Source of the DNA: Bacteroidota bacterium
Lineage (GTDB): Bacteria; Bacteroidota; Bacteroidia; UBA4408
Assembly: GCA_016718805.1 (NCBI GenBank)
Contig: JADKCP010000004.1
Location: 1 to 64,000, forward strand
DNA length: 64,000 bases
Direction of reading: 5' to 3'
How positions within the stretch are numbered: the first letter of the stretch is position 1; each line of letters opens with the position of its first letter. Under the pieces are notes generated by a model, which saw only the letters and a program-made list of their open reading frames with translations, was not told where the DNA came from and searched no databases. Below, one piece after another: positions 37,635-47,000 of this stretch. The position numbers were made by a program, and so were the translations under genes.

Positions 37635-38233
37635 GACAAAACTTATCGGAGAAAGCATTATACGATTACAACCTTGTGCGAAAAGCACTAGATACTGGTG
37701 ATCAAAAGGCGTATGCCGAGTTAATGGAGCGCTATCGCGATTCAGTATACTTTATGCTTTTAAAAATGATTAATAACAAAGACGATGCTGATGATTTAAC
37801 TATTGAAGCATTTGGAAAAGCATTTCATCGTTTACACCAGTATACACCTACTTATGCCTTTAGTACCTGGTTATTTAAGATTGCTTCCAATAATTGCATT
37901 GATTTTATTCGCAAAAAGAAAACGAATACTTTTAGTTTAGACAAACCTTTTGAAAATGATGAAGGTGGAGAAATGAGCATTGATGTAAAAGCGGATGTGC
38001 TTGACCCCGAAGAAAAGGTAATGAAAAAGGAAAAAATTAAGTTAATGCGGGATGTTGTCGACAAATTAAAACCACGTTACCGAAACTTAATTGAACTGCG
38101 TTATTTTGATGAACTTTCTTACGAAGAAATATCTGACAAACTTGAGTTACCTATTGGTACCGTAAAAGCACAGCTGTTCAGAGCACGTGAATTTTTATAC
38201 AATTTCTTGAAAGACACCCAAGGAAGAATTTAA
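37625..38233 (+). CDS. ECF-type RNA polymerase sigma factor
   Basis: The 202-residue protein has sigma region 2 ('ALMERYRDSVYFMLLKMINNKDDADDLTIEAFGKAF', 'FSTWLFKIASNNCIDFIRKKK') and region 4 ('LKPRYRNLIELRYFDELSYEEISDKLELPIGTVKAQLFRARE'). This is typical of small extracytoplasmic-function sigma factors. No anti-sigma gene is next to it, unlike most ECF pairs. It starts ten bases inside the GT2 gene and leads into a GNAT gene, so it belongs to the same operon. Confidence 0.92.
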   Translation: MEVGQNLSEKALYDYNLVRKALDTGDQKAYAELMERYRDSVYFMLLKMINNKDDADDLTIEAFGKAFHRLHQYTPTYAFSTWLFKIASNNCIDFIRKKKTNTFSLDKPFENDEGGEMSIDVKADVLDPEEKVMKKEKIKLMRDVVDKLKPRYRNLIELRYFDELSYEEISDKLELPIGTVKAQLFRAREFLYNFLKDTQGRI

Positions 38234-38248
38234 TTATTTACTTGAGGA

Positions 38249-38782
38249 ATGAAATCAATTCTTGAAACAAAACGCTTGCTTTTGCGAGAATTTTATGTTG
38301 CTGATGCTTCCTTTTTTTTAGAATTAAACGCATCACCCGAAGTGCTAAAGTACACAGGCGACAAACCATTTGAGAGCCTTGACGCTGCTAAAATATTTCT
38401 TCAAAATTATTCCGAATATCAGTTACATGGCATGGGACGTTGGTTGTGCATGCATAAAGAATCCCTAAGTCCAATTGGTTGGTGTGGACTTCGGTTCCAA
38501 ACAACAACCAAGGAAGTTGATTTAGGATTTCGATTCTTACAAAAATACTGGAATATGGGATTTGCTACCGAAGCTGCAAAAGCTTGCATTAGCTATGGTT
38601 TTGAGAAGCTACAGTTGAACGAAATTATAGGTCGCGCAATGTTTCAGAATAAAGCATCTATCGTTGTTTTGGAAAAAATCGGAATGAATTTTATTGGAAA
38701 TTTTGAATTTGAATTGCATCCGGGTGCAAAGTATTCAATTCGTAAAAATGACTATCTTCAACAACAAGCCAATGCTGAGTAG
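38249..38782 (+). CDS. GNAT acetyltransferase (RimJ/RimL-like)
   Basis: The 177-residue protein has the GNAT pattern of the ribosomal-protein-type branch: 'ETKRLLLREFYVADASFFLELNASPEVLKYTGDKP', 'DLGFRFLQKYWNMGFATEAAKA' (acetyl-CoA binding) and 'NKASIVVLEKIGMNFIG'. Its acceptor is unknown. It overlaps rsmG by 11 bases and follows the sigma factor by 15. Confidence 0.88.
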   Translation: MKSILETKRLLLREFYVADASFFLELNASPEVLKYTGDKPFESLDAAKIFLQNYSEYQLHGMGRWLCMHKESLSPIGWCGLRFQTTTKEVDLGFRFLQKYWNMGFATEAAKACISYGFEKLQLNEIIGRAMFQNKASIVVLEKIGMNFIGNFEFELHPGAKYSIRKNDYLQQQANAE

Positions 38783-39401
38783 TGCCCTGATTGAATTTTA
38801 TTTCCCTAATTTAAGTCCCTTGCAAAAGCAACAATTTTCGCAATTGCAAGCACTGTACGAAGAATGGAATGCACAAATAAATGTGGTATCGCGAAAAGAT
38901 ATTGATTTGCTTTATGAGCGACATGTATTGCATTCGTTGGGTATTGCAAAGGTGATTCAATTTAAGCCCGGAACAAAATTGTTGGATGTAGGCACAGGGG
39001 GCGGATTTCCAGGAATACCGCTCGCTATTTTATTCCCTGAATGCAGTTTCCATTTGATAGATTCTATAGGTAAAAAAATAAAAGTGGTGAAAGCTGTTGC
39101 TGAAGCACTGAATTTACAAAACATCTATGCCGAGCAAATTAGAGCAGATGAAGTAAAAGATACGTTTGATTTTGTGATAAGTCGCGCAGTTACAGCCTTC
39201 CCTGAGTTTTATTCCTGGATTAAAAACAAGGTAAAAACAGGAAATTTCAATACTCTCCCTAATGGTATACTTTATTTAAAAGGGGGCGATTTAAGTGAAG
39301 AGCTAAAAGATTATCGTTCCAAAATAGTTGAATTTCCGCTTTCATCTTATTTTGAAGGCGAGTTTTTTAAAACTAAAAAAGTGATATACTTTCCTTTTTA
39401 A
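38772..39401 (+). CDS. rsmG: 16S rRNA (guanine527-N7)-methyltransferase
   Basis: RsmG methylates G527 of 16S rRNA with S-adenosylmethionine. From the ATG at 38772 the protein is 209 residues. 'LYEEWNAQINVVSRKDIDLLYERHVLHSLGIAK' and the SAM site 'LLDVGTGGGFPGIPLAIL' are diagnostic, as is 'VISRAVTAFPEFYSW'. Longer in-frame starts (38694, 38748) lie deep within the GNAT gene; the chosen ATG gives the standard N-terminus (MLSSALIEFYFPNLS). Confidence 0.93.
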   Translation: MLSSALIEFYFPNLSPLQKQQFSQLQALYEEWNAQINVVSRKDIDLLYERHVLHSLGIAKVIQFKPGTKLLDVGTGGGFPGIPLAILFPECSFHLIDSIGKKIKVVKAVAEALNLQNIYAEQIRADEVKDTFDFVISRAVTAFPEFYSWIKNKVKTGNFNTLPNGILYLKGGDLSEELKDYRSKIVEFPLSSYFEGEFFKTKKVIYFPF

Positions 39402-39430
39402 CTCAGAAAATAAATTCAAATTAAATCGGG

Positions 39431-40366
39431 CTATTTCCTTTTTGGATGATAGGTTTTTAAATGACGCTCTTTTTTACTTTCGTAAATATCCGCTATGGTC
39501 ACTAAAATTCCGGTTTCTTCAACTTCACCAAAGGTACTGTTGAGTGCAGTTCCAAAACTTTTCATGGTAGGCGATAAATTCATGTAGGTATTCACTAATG
39601 GAGGAATATGTTCATTTAATTCACCCACTTCATGCTTTAATACTTTGTATCCTTCTTTGTAATCAAGTCCTTTAAAAAGTGATTCCAAATAATTTACATC
39701 GCTCGTTAATGGCAATGGTTGCTTGGGGCGGAGCAAATTATCCGGATCGGGAAAGTAGTTTTTCAAGAAATACAAAATCATATCTCTTGCTTGTACATTA
39801 AAATGGCGGTACATGGTTACCTTTCCGTAAAAATATTTTATATCCGGATTGTCTACAGTAATGGCCCCTAATCCGTCCCAGATGTTGTCAAGTGAAAACA
39901 AGCCTTTACGATTACCTGCTGTTGGTTGAAAATTAGGCTGTACAAAAGAACGCCCCAGTTCAATGGTTACCGGTAAAATTTCGTTCACAAACTTGGCTGA
40001 TAAATCAAACAGGCCGCTGGTAGCTAGTTGCAAATTTCCATTTTGATCACGATCGGCATCACCACATCGCATGTAGCGGTAACCACCAACTACTTCTTTG
40101 TATTCAGGATTCCACACCACCAATTGCTGATAAGGATTAGGACGCGTATCAAAAGTATCTATGTCCATTTCTTTACCTGTACCTCCACCTGCATTACGAA
40201 AAGTAACTTCACGCAAACGCGCAATTTCACGCATTAAGTTTGGCGAATTGTGGTAAGTAACACTATAAATCAAATTTTTTCCATTGTTTGTATTTCGAAC
40301 AAACTTTTCTTCAGTAAGTTCGGCTTCAATAAGCGCAACATCAACGGGAGAAATAATTGGCTGCAT
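39431..40366 (-). CDS. GlsB-like N-acyltransferase (glycine/ornithine lipid synthesis)
   Basis: The 311-residue protein belongs to the GNAT-like, hemolysin/autoinducer-synthase-like family, with 'REIARLREVTFRNAGGGTGKEMDIDTFD' and 'VVGGYRYMRCGDAD'. 'ELGRSFVQPNFQP' is also diagnostic, with 'LDNIWDGLGAITVDNPDIKYFYGKVTMYRHF' next. In Bacteroides GlsB performs the first step of glycine lipid synthesis, N-acylating the amino acid with a hydroxy fatty acid. The gene adjoins the O-acyltransferase gene (seven bases), as in Bacteroides. Glycine versus ornithine or another amino acid cannot be told from sequence. Confidence 0.82.
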   Translation of the reverse strand: MQPIISPVDVALIEAELTEEKFVRNTNNGKNLIYSVTYHNSPNLMREIARLREVTFRNAGGGTGKEMDIDTFDTRPNPYQQLVVWNPEYKEVVGGYRYMRCGDADRDQNGNLQLATSGLFDLSAKFVNEILPVTIELGRSFVQPNFQPTAGNRKGLFSLDNIWDGLGAITVDNPDIKYFYGKVTMYRHFNVQARDMILYFLKNYFPDPDNLLRPKQPLPLTSDVNYLESLFKGLDYKEGYKVLKHEVGELNEHIPPLVNTYMNLSPTMKSFGTALNSTFGEVEETGILVTIADIYESKKERHLKTYHPKRK

Positions 40367-40373
40367 AGTTTAA

Positions 40374-41237
40374 TTAATTACTTTTTGTTTGGGCTAATTG
40401 GTAAACTTCCTTTTTCACTTCTTGTGCCCATTCCAAGTCGCTCTTTTCAGAAGTAAAAGTGGCAAAGGGAATGGGTTTTCCAAAGATAACAGTAATTGTT
40501 TTATTTCGTTGTCGAAACATTTCATCAGCTAAAAAAAACATTTCAATATTTGCTTTTATTCCCAGTTTAGTTCGCCATCGAGCCAGGTTGTAAAAACGAT
40601 TTGAATTTTTTCCGCTTACAAACAATGGAACAATATTTCGTTGGTGCTTTTTAGCTTTGGTTATAAAACTTTTTTTCCATTCTAAATCTACAATTTCACC
40701 AGCATCATTCTTTCGAGACACTAATCCTGCAGGATAAATAAAAATTGCTTGCTCAGAAGCATAGGCCTCATCAATATCGTTGAGTATTTTTACTGAATTT
40801 TTACCGTGCTTATTTACACCAACAAAAAGTGGTTTCAAATTTTTTAAATGCAACAAAATATCGTTCACAATAAACTTTACATCGCTACGCACATGGTGTA
40901 TCGAATCTAATATTACCATGGCATCAAAGCCGCCCAATGGATGATTGGAAGCAAAAACGGCACCTCCACTTTTGGGTATATTTTCGAGTCCTATAATTTG
41001 AACCTTAACATTAAAATAATTTACAACAGCGGTTGAAAAAGCAAATCCGTCATCGGTACGATGCTCGAATAAAAAAGCATTTATTTCGTCCTCGTGTATA
41101 ATTCGCTTGATATAATTGAGAAGAAAACGAGGAAGAAACTTTAAAAGCTTTGGATTCTTGCTACGAATTAATTCTTCACTGTCGATAGTTTTAGTGAATT
41201 TCTCAGTAGTTGTAGTTGATGTTGTGTAACTATTCAT
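40374..41237 (-). CDS. GlsA-like 1-acyl-glycerol-type O-acyltransferase
   Basis: The 287-residue protein is a PlsC/LPLAT-type acyltransferase with motif 'ASNHPLGGFDAMVIL' and 'FIYPAGLVSRKNDAGEI', and a later 'WKKSFITKAKKHQRNIVPLFVSG'. It would perform the second step of glycine or ornithine lipid synthesis, O-acylation of the hydroxy fatty acid made by the GlsB-like enzyme downstream. The usual HX4D catalytic pair is here H-x5-D (HPLGGFD), a trait of this branch. It is the first gene of the pair. Alternative names in databases are 'hemolysin' or 'lysophospholipid acyltransferase'. Confidence 0.82.
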   Translation of the reverse strand: MNSYTTSTTTTEKFTKTIDSEELIRSKNPKLLKFLPRFLLNYIKRIIHEDEINAFLFEHRTDDGFAFSTAVVNYFNVKVQIIGLENIPKSGGAVFASNHPLGGFDAMVILDSIHHVRSDVKFIVNDILLHLKNLKPLFVGVNKHGKNSVKILNDIDEAYASEQAIFIYPAGLVSRKNDAGEIVDLEWKKSFITKAKKHQRNIVPLFVSGKNSNRFYNLARWRTKLGIKANIEMFFLADEMFRQRNKTITVIFGKPIPFATFTSEKSDLEWAQEVKKEVYQLAQTKSN

Positions 41238-41386
41238 TCCTGCATTGATTCCTTTATAATCTGTTTCAAAGTTAGAAAATGAAACGATTTTTTAATGCAC
41301 TCGCTGATATTCGTCAATTTGTTGCAAAATACTTTTTGAAAGAAATATCTTTACCTCTGATTAATTAAATTTAAAAGTAGCACACT

Positions 41387-42781
41387 TTGAAATCCTTTCT
41401 CATTTTTAGTCTCAAAAAAAATCGGGTAATCATCCATTTCATTTCATCAGTCTTGTTTATTCAAGCTTGTAGTACAACTAATGAAAAATCGAAAGAAATC
41501 ACTTTTGCCAAAGACATTGCTCCAATAATTTACAAAAATTGTTCACCTTGTCATCAAAAAAATTCGGTTGGTCCCTTTCCCTTACTGAGTTATAGAGATG
41601 TTGCCAAACGAGCTAAAATGATTGCTTCCGTTACTGCAAATCGATACATGCCTCCTTGGCCCGCAGATGCAAGTTACAGTCATTTTGTGGATGAAAAAAT
41701 ATTGAGCAATCATGAGATTGAACTTATTGACACATGGGTGAAAGAAGGATGCGTTCTGGGTGATAGTGCTGAACTGCCTGCAACTCCTGTATTTTCTAAC
41801 GGTTCACAATTGGGTATTCCCGACTTGGTAATTAAAATGGACAAACCCTACAAAATCAAGGGCGATAATTTGGATCGTTTTTTATTAATGAAACTTCCCT
41901 ACGAAATTCAGCGAGATACATTTATACGAGCCATTGAATTTATTCCGGGAAATAGCAAATTATTACATCACATGAATGGAGAAATGTTGCGCTATGAATT
42001 TGATAAAAAGAAAAATGTTTTTGATGGAGAAAAGGTAGTTGATGTTGCAGAATTCCCTACAGTTAAAGACGCCTATGAAAAAATGAAATTAGCTAATGAC
42101 GATGGGTCCTATCCTATTATGAAATTATCGGTTACTAATTTTTTACCAGGAGTTTTGCCTAATTTATATCCGGAAGGAATTGGTGGATTTTTTATGTCGC
42201 GCAAAGGAGCTTTTTTCTTTAAGGACATACATTATGGCCCATCCCCAATCGACACTAGTGACCAATCTCAACTTAACATTTTTTTTGGACCCGGTCCATT
42301 AAAGCGACCAACTTTAGAATTACAAATGGGAACTTTGGGAGTATCGCCAATAGTTCCACCACTCATTATTCCGCCAGATTCAGTGAAAACTTTTTTAACG
42401 AGCTATTACGTTGGTACGAGTATATCCTTACTCACAATTAATCCGCACATGCATTTGTTAGGAAAAAAATTCTGGGCCTTTGCTCTTGCACCAGATGGTG
42501 ATACAATTCCACTTATAAAAATAAATAAATGGGATTTTCGTTGGCAATATTTTTACACCTTCAAAAAAATGGTAAAAATTCCGGAAGGTTCTACTATTTA
42601 CGTGTATGGTACTTTTGATAATACCTCACAAAATCCGCTCAATCCATTTCACCCTCCACGCACCATTTCAGAGCGCGATGGAAGTATGCGCACTACCGAT
42701 GAGATGTTTCAGTTTATTATAACTTACTTACCTTATGAAGCGAACGATGAAAATATTTCGCTGGAAGGGAAATTGAAATAG
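41387..42781 (+). CDS. Lipoprotein fusing cytochrome c to a PHM-like copper monooxygenase
   Basis: The 464-residue protein begins at a TTG (41387) with a lipoprotein signal ending FIQAC (Cys28). A short cytochrome c domain has CSPCH (Cys52, Cys55, His56) and Met88 in 'YMPPW'. The rest matches the copper type II ascorbate-dependent monooxygenase fold. It has His194-His195 (LLHHMN), His282 (DIHYG), His354-x-His356 (NPHMHLLG) and Met440 (TTDEMF), i.e. all six copper ligands of PHM. Likely oxidises an exported substrate using electrons from the haem domain; the substrate is unknown. Confidence 0.87.
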   Translation: MKSFLIFSLKKNRVIIHFISSVLFIQACSTTNEKSKEITFAKDIAPIIYKNCSPCHQKNSVGPFPLLSYRDVAKRAKMIASVTANRYMPPWPADASYSHFVDEKILSNHEIELIDTWVKEGCVLGDSAELPATPVFSNGSQLGIPDLVIKMDKPYKIKGDNLDRFLLMKLPYEIQRDTFIRAIEFIPGNSKLLHHMNGEMLRYEFDKKKNVFDGEKVVDVAEFPTVKDAYEKMKLANDDGSYPIMKLSVTNFLPGVLPNLYPEGIGGFFMSRKGAFFFKDIHYGPSPIDTSDQSQLNIFFGPGPLKRPTLELQMGTLGVSPIVPPLIIPPDSVKTFLTSYYVGTSISLLTINPHMHLLGKKFWAFALAPDGDTIPLIKINKWDFRWQYFYTFKKMVKIPEGSTIYVYGTFDNTSQNPLNPFHPPRTISERDGSMRTTDEMFQFIITYLPYEANDENISLEGKLK

Positions 42782-42788
42782 GTATTGC

Positions 42789-43364
42789 TTACTTTATACG
42801 TTTCGCATTATCTTTTATAAAAGCATCCCAGCCCGAATACTTTTTATCGCCAACAGTTGAATTGTTTTGATAGGTATGACAAACTGCAGCTGCTAATCCA
42901 TCGGTTGCATCTAAATCATCAGGGAGTTGCTGAATCTTTAACATGTTTTGCAACATTGCTGCCACTTGTTCCTTTGAGGCATTACCATTGCCCGTAATTG
43001 ATTGTTTAATTTTTTTAGGAGAGTATTCGAAAATGGGAATATCGCGGTACATGGCCGCTGCAATAGCAACACCTTGTGCCCTTCCCAACTTCAGCATCGA
43101 TTGCACATTTTTACCAAAAAACGGAGCTTCCACTGCCATTTCATCCGGTTTGTATTCTTCGATCAAACCTAAAGTACGTTCAAATATTTTCTTCAATCGC
43201 AAAGGATGGTCATCGTATTTGTTGAGGTGCAAAACACCCATAGCCAGCAATGAAATCTTGGTACCTGTGCTGTGTAGGATTCCATATCCCATAATTGTTG
43301 TACCGGGATCGATTCCTAAAATAATTTTATCCTTAACGGTACTTTTAATTCCTTGTATTGCCAT
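42789..43364 (-). CDS. ruvC: Crossover junction endodeoxyribonuclease RuvC
   Basis: RuvC resolves Holliday junctions with RuvAB in recombination and repair. From the ATG at 43362-43364 the protein is 191 residues, with acidic catalytic residues in 'GIDPGTTIMGYG', 'AVEAPFF' and 'DATDGLAAAVCH', and the 'YSPKKIKQSITGNG' DNA-binding block. An earlier ATG at 43397 is possible but adds eleven unusual residues. ruvA and ruvB are not in the window. Confidence 0.95.
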   Translation of the reverse strand: MAIQGIKSTVKDKIILGIDPGTTIMGYGILHSTGTKISLLAMGVLHLNKYDDHPLRLKKIFERTLGLIEEYKPDEMAVEAPFFGKNVQSMLKLGRAQGVAIAAAMYRDIPIFEYSPKKIKQSITGNGNASKEQVAAMLQNMLKIQQLPDDLDATDGLAAAVCHTYQNNSTVGDKKYSGWDAFIKDNAKRIK

Positions 43365-43427
43365 TTCTAATTTCAAAAATACATTATTTTGATGCAATCA
43401 ATTAGTTTTAACTTTATCTAAAAAAAA

Positions 43428-43919
43428 ATGAAAACAGTACATTATATGCAACAACTAGTAAAATATAATGTTTGGGCCAATACTAAAGTGGCTGAGATTT
43501 TACGTACACTCACTACTGATGAATTACAACTAGAAATAATTAGTAGTTTTTCCTCTATTCAAAAAACAGTGCTGCATATTTGGGATGCTGAGTTTATATG
43601 GCTCAACCGAATTAATGGAATTCCAATTACTACTTTTCCAAGTAAAGCCTATTCAAAGAATAGTGCTATCGATGCATTTGTTAATTGCTCCATTGACTGG
43701 CAAGTGCTGATGGAAAATAAATCGGATGCCTATTTTGATGAATTATGCAGCTACACAAACTTGCAACAAAAAGTATTTAGTAACCGAATTGGTGAAATAG
43801 TTATCCATTGCATGAATCATTCAACTTATCACCGAGGTCAGTTAATTACCATGTTTCGGCAACTTGGAAAAGAGCAATTGCCTTCAACAGATTTCATTAC
43901 TTTTCTTCGAGAAAATTAA
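43428..43919 (+). CDS. DinB family protein
   Basis: The 163-residue four-helix protein has the DinB pattern with metal-binding histidines in 'VLHIWDAEFIWLNRI' and the C-terminal 'IVIHCMNHSTYHRGQLITMFRQLG'. Members include putative metal-dependent thiol transferases or nucleases; the role is not established. Divergent from ruvC. No neighbours suggest a pathway. Confidence 0.88.
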   Translation: MKTVHYMQQLVKYNVWANTKVAEILRTLTTDELQLEIISSFSSIQKTVLHIWDAEFIWLNRINGIPITTFPSKAYSKNSAIDAFVNCSIDWQVLMENKSDAYFDELCSYTNLQQKVFSNRIGEIVIHCMNHSTYHRGQLITMFRQLGKEQLPSTDFITFLREN

Positions 43920-44060
43920 TCACTATAGTTTTTCGAATTTATTTGCACGGGCAATGCAGTATATCCTACAAGAACAAACGCTTTATTGTAACTGCATTAA
44001 CAAATAGCTTTGCAATTAACTTTAATTCAACTGATTTTGCGTCATTCTAAGTACAAAAAA

Positions 44061-47000
44061 TTATTGCACTACTACTAATTTTTTGTTTAGCGTAAAATTC
44101 TCACCTTTCACCACAACAACATAAATCGCAGAAGCTAATTCCGCAATATCAAGTTTATATTCGGTCACATCTACAGCAGAAAATATTTTAGTAAAAACTA
44201 CATTTCCTAGCTTATCAAAAATTTGAACCGAATTTACACCAACCTGATTAGTGCTTTTTAGTAAAACACTTTTACTAGCTGGATTAGGTGTTAATATTAA
44301 GTTACCGCTTGTTAATTTATTCTCGGTTATACCTACAGCTTTGTTTTTAATATTACTTTTTGATGTATTGATTCCTGTTAATGTACGTAGTGTTGGAGTA
44401 CAACTTAAACCACCCATATTCGTTACTAATCGATAACTTGCATTGGGAAACAAATTGTAATCAGGATCGCTTATTTGATTCACATTTCCAGAAGTAATGG
44501 CAATGGTTCGCCAAACACCCGAGCTAATACTATCGCGCAGTAACAAATATTGTAAAACCGGAGTTGTTTGATTTTGTATTTGATAAAAATTCCAATCAAA
44601 ATTACCATTGCTTTGGTCGTTTAATTTAATGGTATGATGAAAATCGCTTTTTGCACTTTCGGTTCCACAAGCATCAATGGCCGACAATTTGTATAATTTT
44701 GAAGTGACATTGGGATTGGCATATAATAAATTTGAATCAACAAATAAACTCAGTTGGTTATAGCTAACTGATTTTACGTATGAAAATATATTGGTTATAT
44801 CTTCTCTATAGATTCTAAAGCTATCTATAACATCAGTAATCGGTTTTTCCCAAACAAGCACATTGTATTTTGATAAACTATCAACTGTGCATATGCACAA
44901 TGGAACGGATGGTGGAATAGAATCGATAAAAAGCACAGAGCTACTATCTCTACAACCAGCCAGGCTAGTAACCAGATAGGAATAATTTCCACCTTGTGTA
45001 GCCGAATAAGTTGCACCGGTTGCTCCTGCAATTGCAGTTCCTTCGTAAAACCATTGATACGAAAAACCTGTACCACTTAAAGCACTTAATAATTCAGGAT
45101 GATTGGTACAGGCATAGGCTGTTCCGTTATAAGAAATAGCTGCAGTAACTGCATTGCATGGACCATCAATTTTAGCGATAACTCCATCCCAAACACCGCC
45201 ACCATAACTATTTTGAAAACCATTTGTTGCAATTCCTGCAGTACTTTTTGTTGTGCCGCAAAAAATTATGTCATTGTTTTTATCAACAGTAATTGCATTA
45301 GCATACTCTTCTAAATTTCCTCCCAAATAAGATCCAAAAATTCGTTGGCCAAGAGCATTAAATCCTGCAATTAATACATCACCTGCTCCTCCTCCAAAAG
45401 AAGTTTGAAATGCGTTTGATGCTATGCCTGATGTACTTGAAGTTTCGCCAGCAATAAAAACATTCCCTTTTGAATCGCTGGTACACGTAATTGCATAATC
45501 ATTTCCGCCAGTTCCATAATATGTGCCCCATAAGCGATTTCCCGAAGGATCAAATTTCGCTACAAAGGCATCGAGTGGTCCACCTCCAAATGAATTTTGA
45601 AATCCTGAAGATGCTATCGAAAAACTGCTATTTGTTTGACCACACAAGAAAACATTGTTGTTGTAATCTACAGCCACATCAAATGCAATATCCGAATCAA
45701 TATCGCCATAATATGAGCTCCACTGAAATGAACCACTTCCTGTAAACTTTACAATAAAAGCATCTGTAAGTCCACCAAAGGTGTTTTGAAAACCACCTGA
45801 AATATGTTGGCCTAAACCACTCGTACTTCCACATAAATAAACATTACCTAAAGCATCCGATGCACATGAATATGCTCGATCATCTCCTCCATTACCAAAA
45901 TAAGTTCCCCAAATTCGAGCACCGGCTGAATTAAACTTTGCTAAAAATCCATCAATGGTTGCAGAAGGTGAAGAAGTCTGAAAGGAAAGAGGCGTCGCAA
46001 GACCTGAAGAACTATTCGTAGAACCGCATAAGTATATATTATTCGAATTATCGATTGCGCAATTATTGGCAACGTCATCGCCAAAACCTCCATAATACGT
46101 TGCCCAAACACGAGCACCTGCAGCATTAAATTTTGCTAAAAAACAGTCGTATTGTCCACCGATAAAACTGTTTTGAAATCCACCGGATGCAATTCCAGAA
46201 GTGCTTGAAGTAAATCCTGAAACATAAATATTTCCGCCTGCATCAGCAGCACATCCTTGTCCAATATCAGTATCATTACCTCCATAATAAGTAGCCCACT
46301 GACGCACACCTGAAGAATTAAACTTTACAACAAATGCATCACTTAATGATGCATGAGACGTTTGAAAACCACCGGCTGTTGCAATACCATTATTGCTATC
46401 GGTTTCGCCACTCATAAAAATATTTCCGCTGGTATCGGTACTGCATCCGTATCCATAATCAGTTCCTGTACCTCCATAATAACTCGACCATTGCAAGGTT
46501 GGATCAATGACGAGTGTTTTGGTATTGTCGTAATTTTCGAGTAAAAACTTTACTTGATTTGCAGTTACACTAAAGTTACTTTTTATACTTTTTCCTGTTT
46601 CAGCAATAAAACTTATAGGTGAACCTTCTACTAATTCGCCCAATCGGGTTACAATATTCAAGTTACCCTCTTTATTTCTTTCAACGGAACCTGCATGTTT
46701 GTAGCGAATACTAATTTGATTAGGATTCCCACCGGGATGTACAATAAAATCATATTCCATTTTCCCATTTTTACTATAAAGTACCCAATCAATTTGCGGA
46801 TAAACATTTTGAAAAGTCAAACGCGAAAATGCAGGAACATTTGTTATTCCTTGAGGGCAATTCGATAAATAAAAATTTTCGTAATACTCGCTTTTTTGCC
46901 CGGCAATTACTTTTGCAGAAGTATTTGAATTTTCAAGACACATATCTAGTCGAAATATTTCAGCGTCTTTTGATGGAATTGATTGCGCAATAATACTTTC

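Noticed and set aside
42943..43392. 149-codon plus-strand frame opposite ruvC
   Set aside because: Wholly antisense to ruvC, which has intact catalytic motifs.
45300..46500. Regular repeats that might suggest a CRISPR or DNA repeat array
   Set aside because: The periodicity of about 170 bases is the coding of SBBP protein repeats; unit sequences are diverged and there are no spacers.
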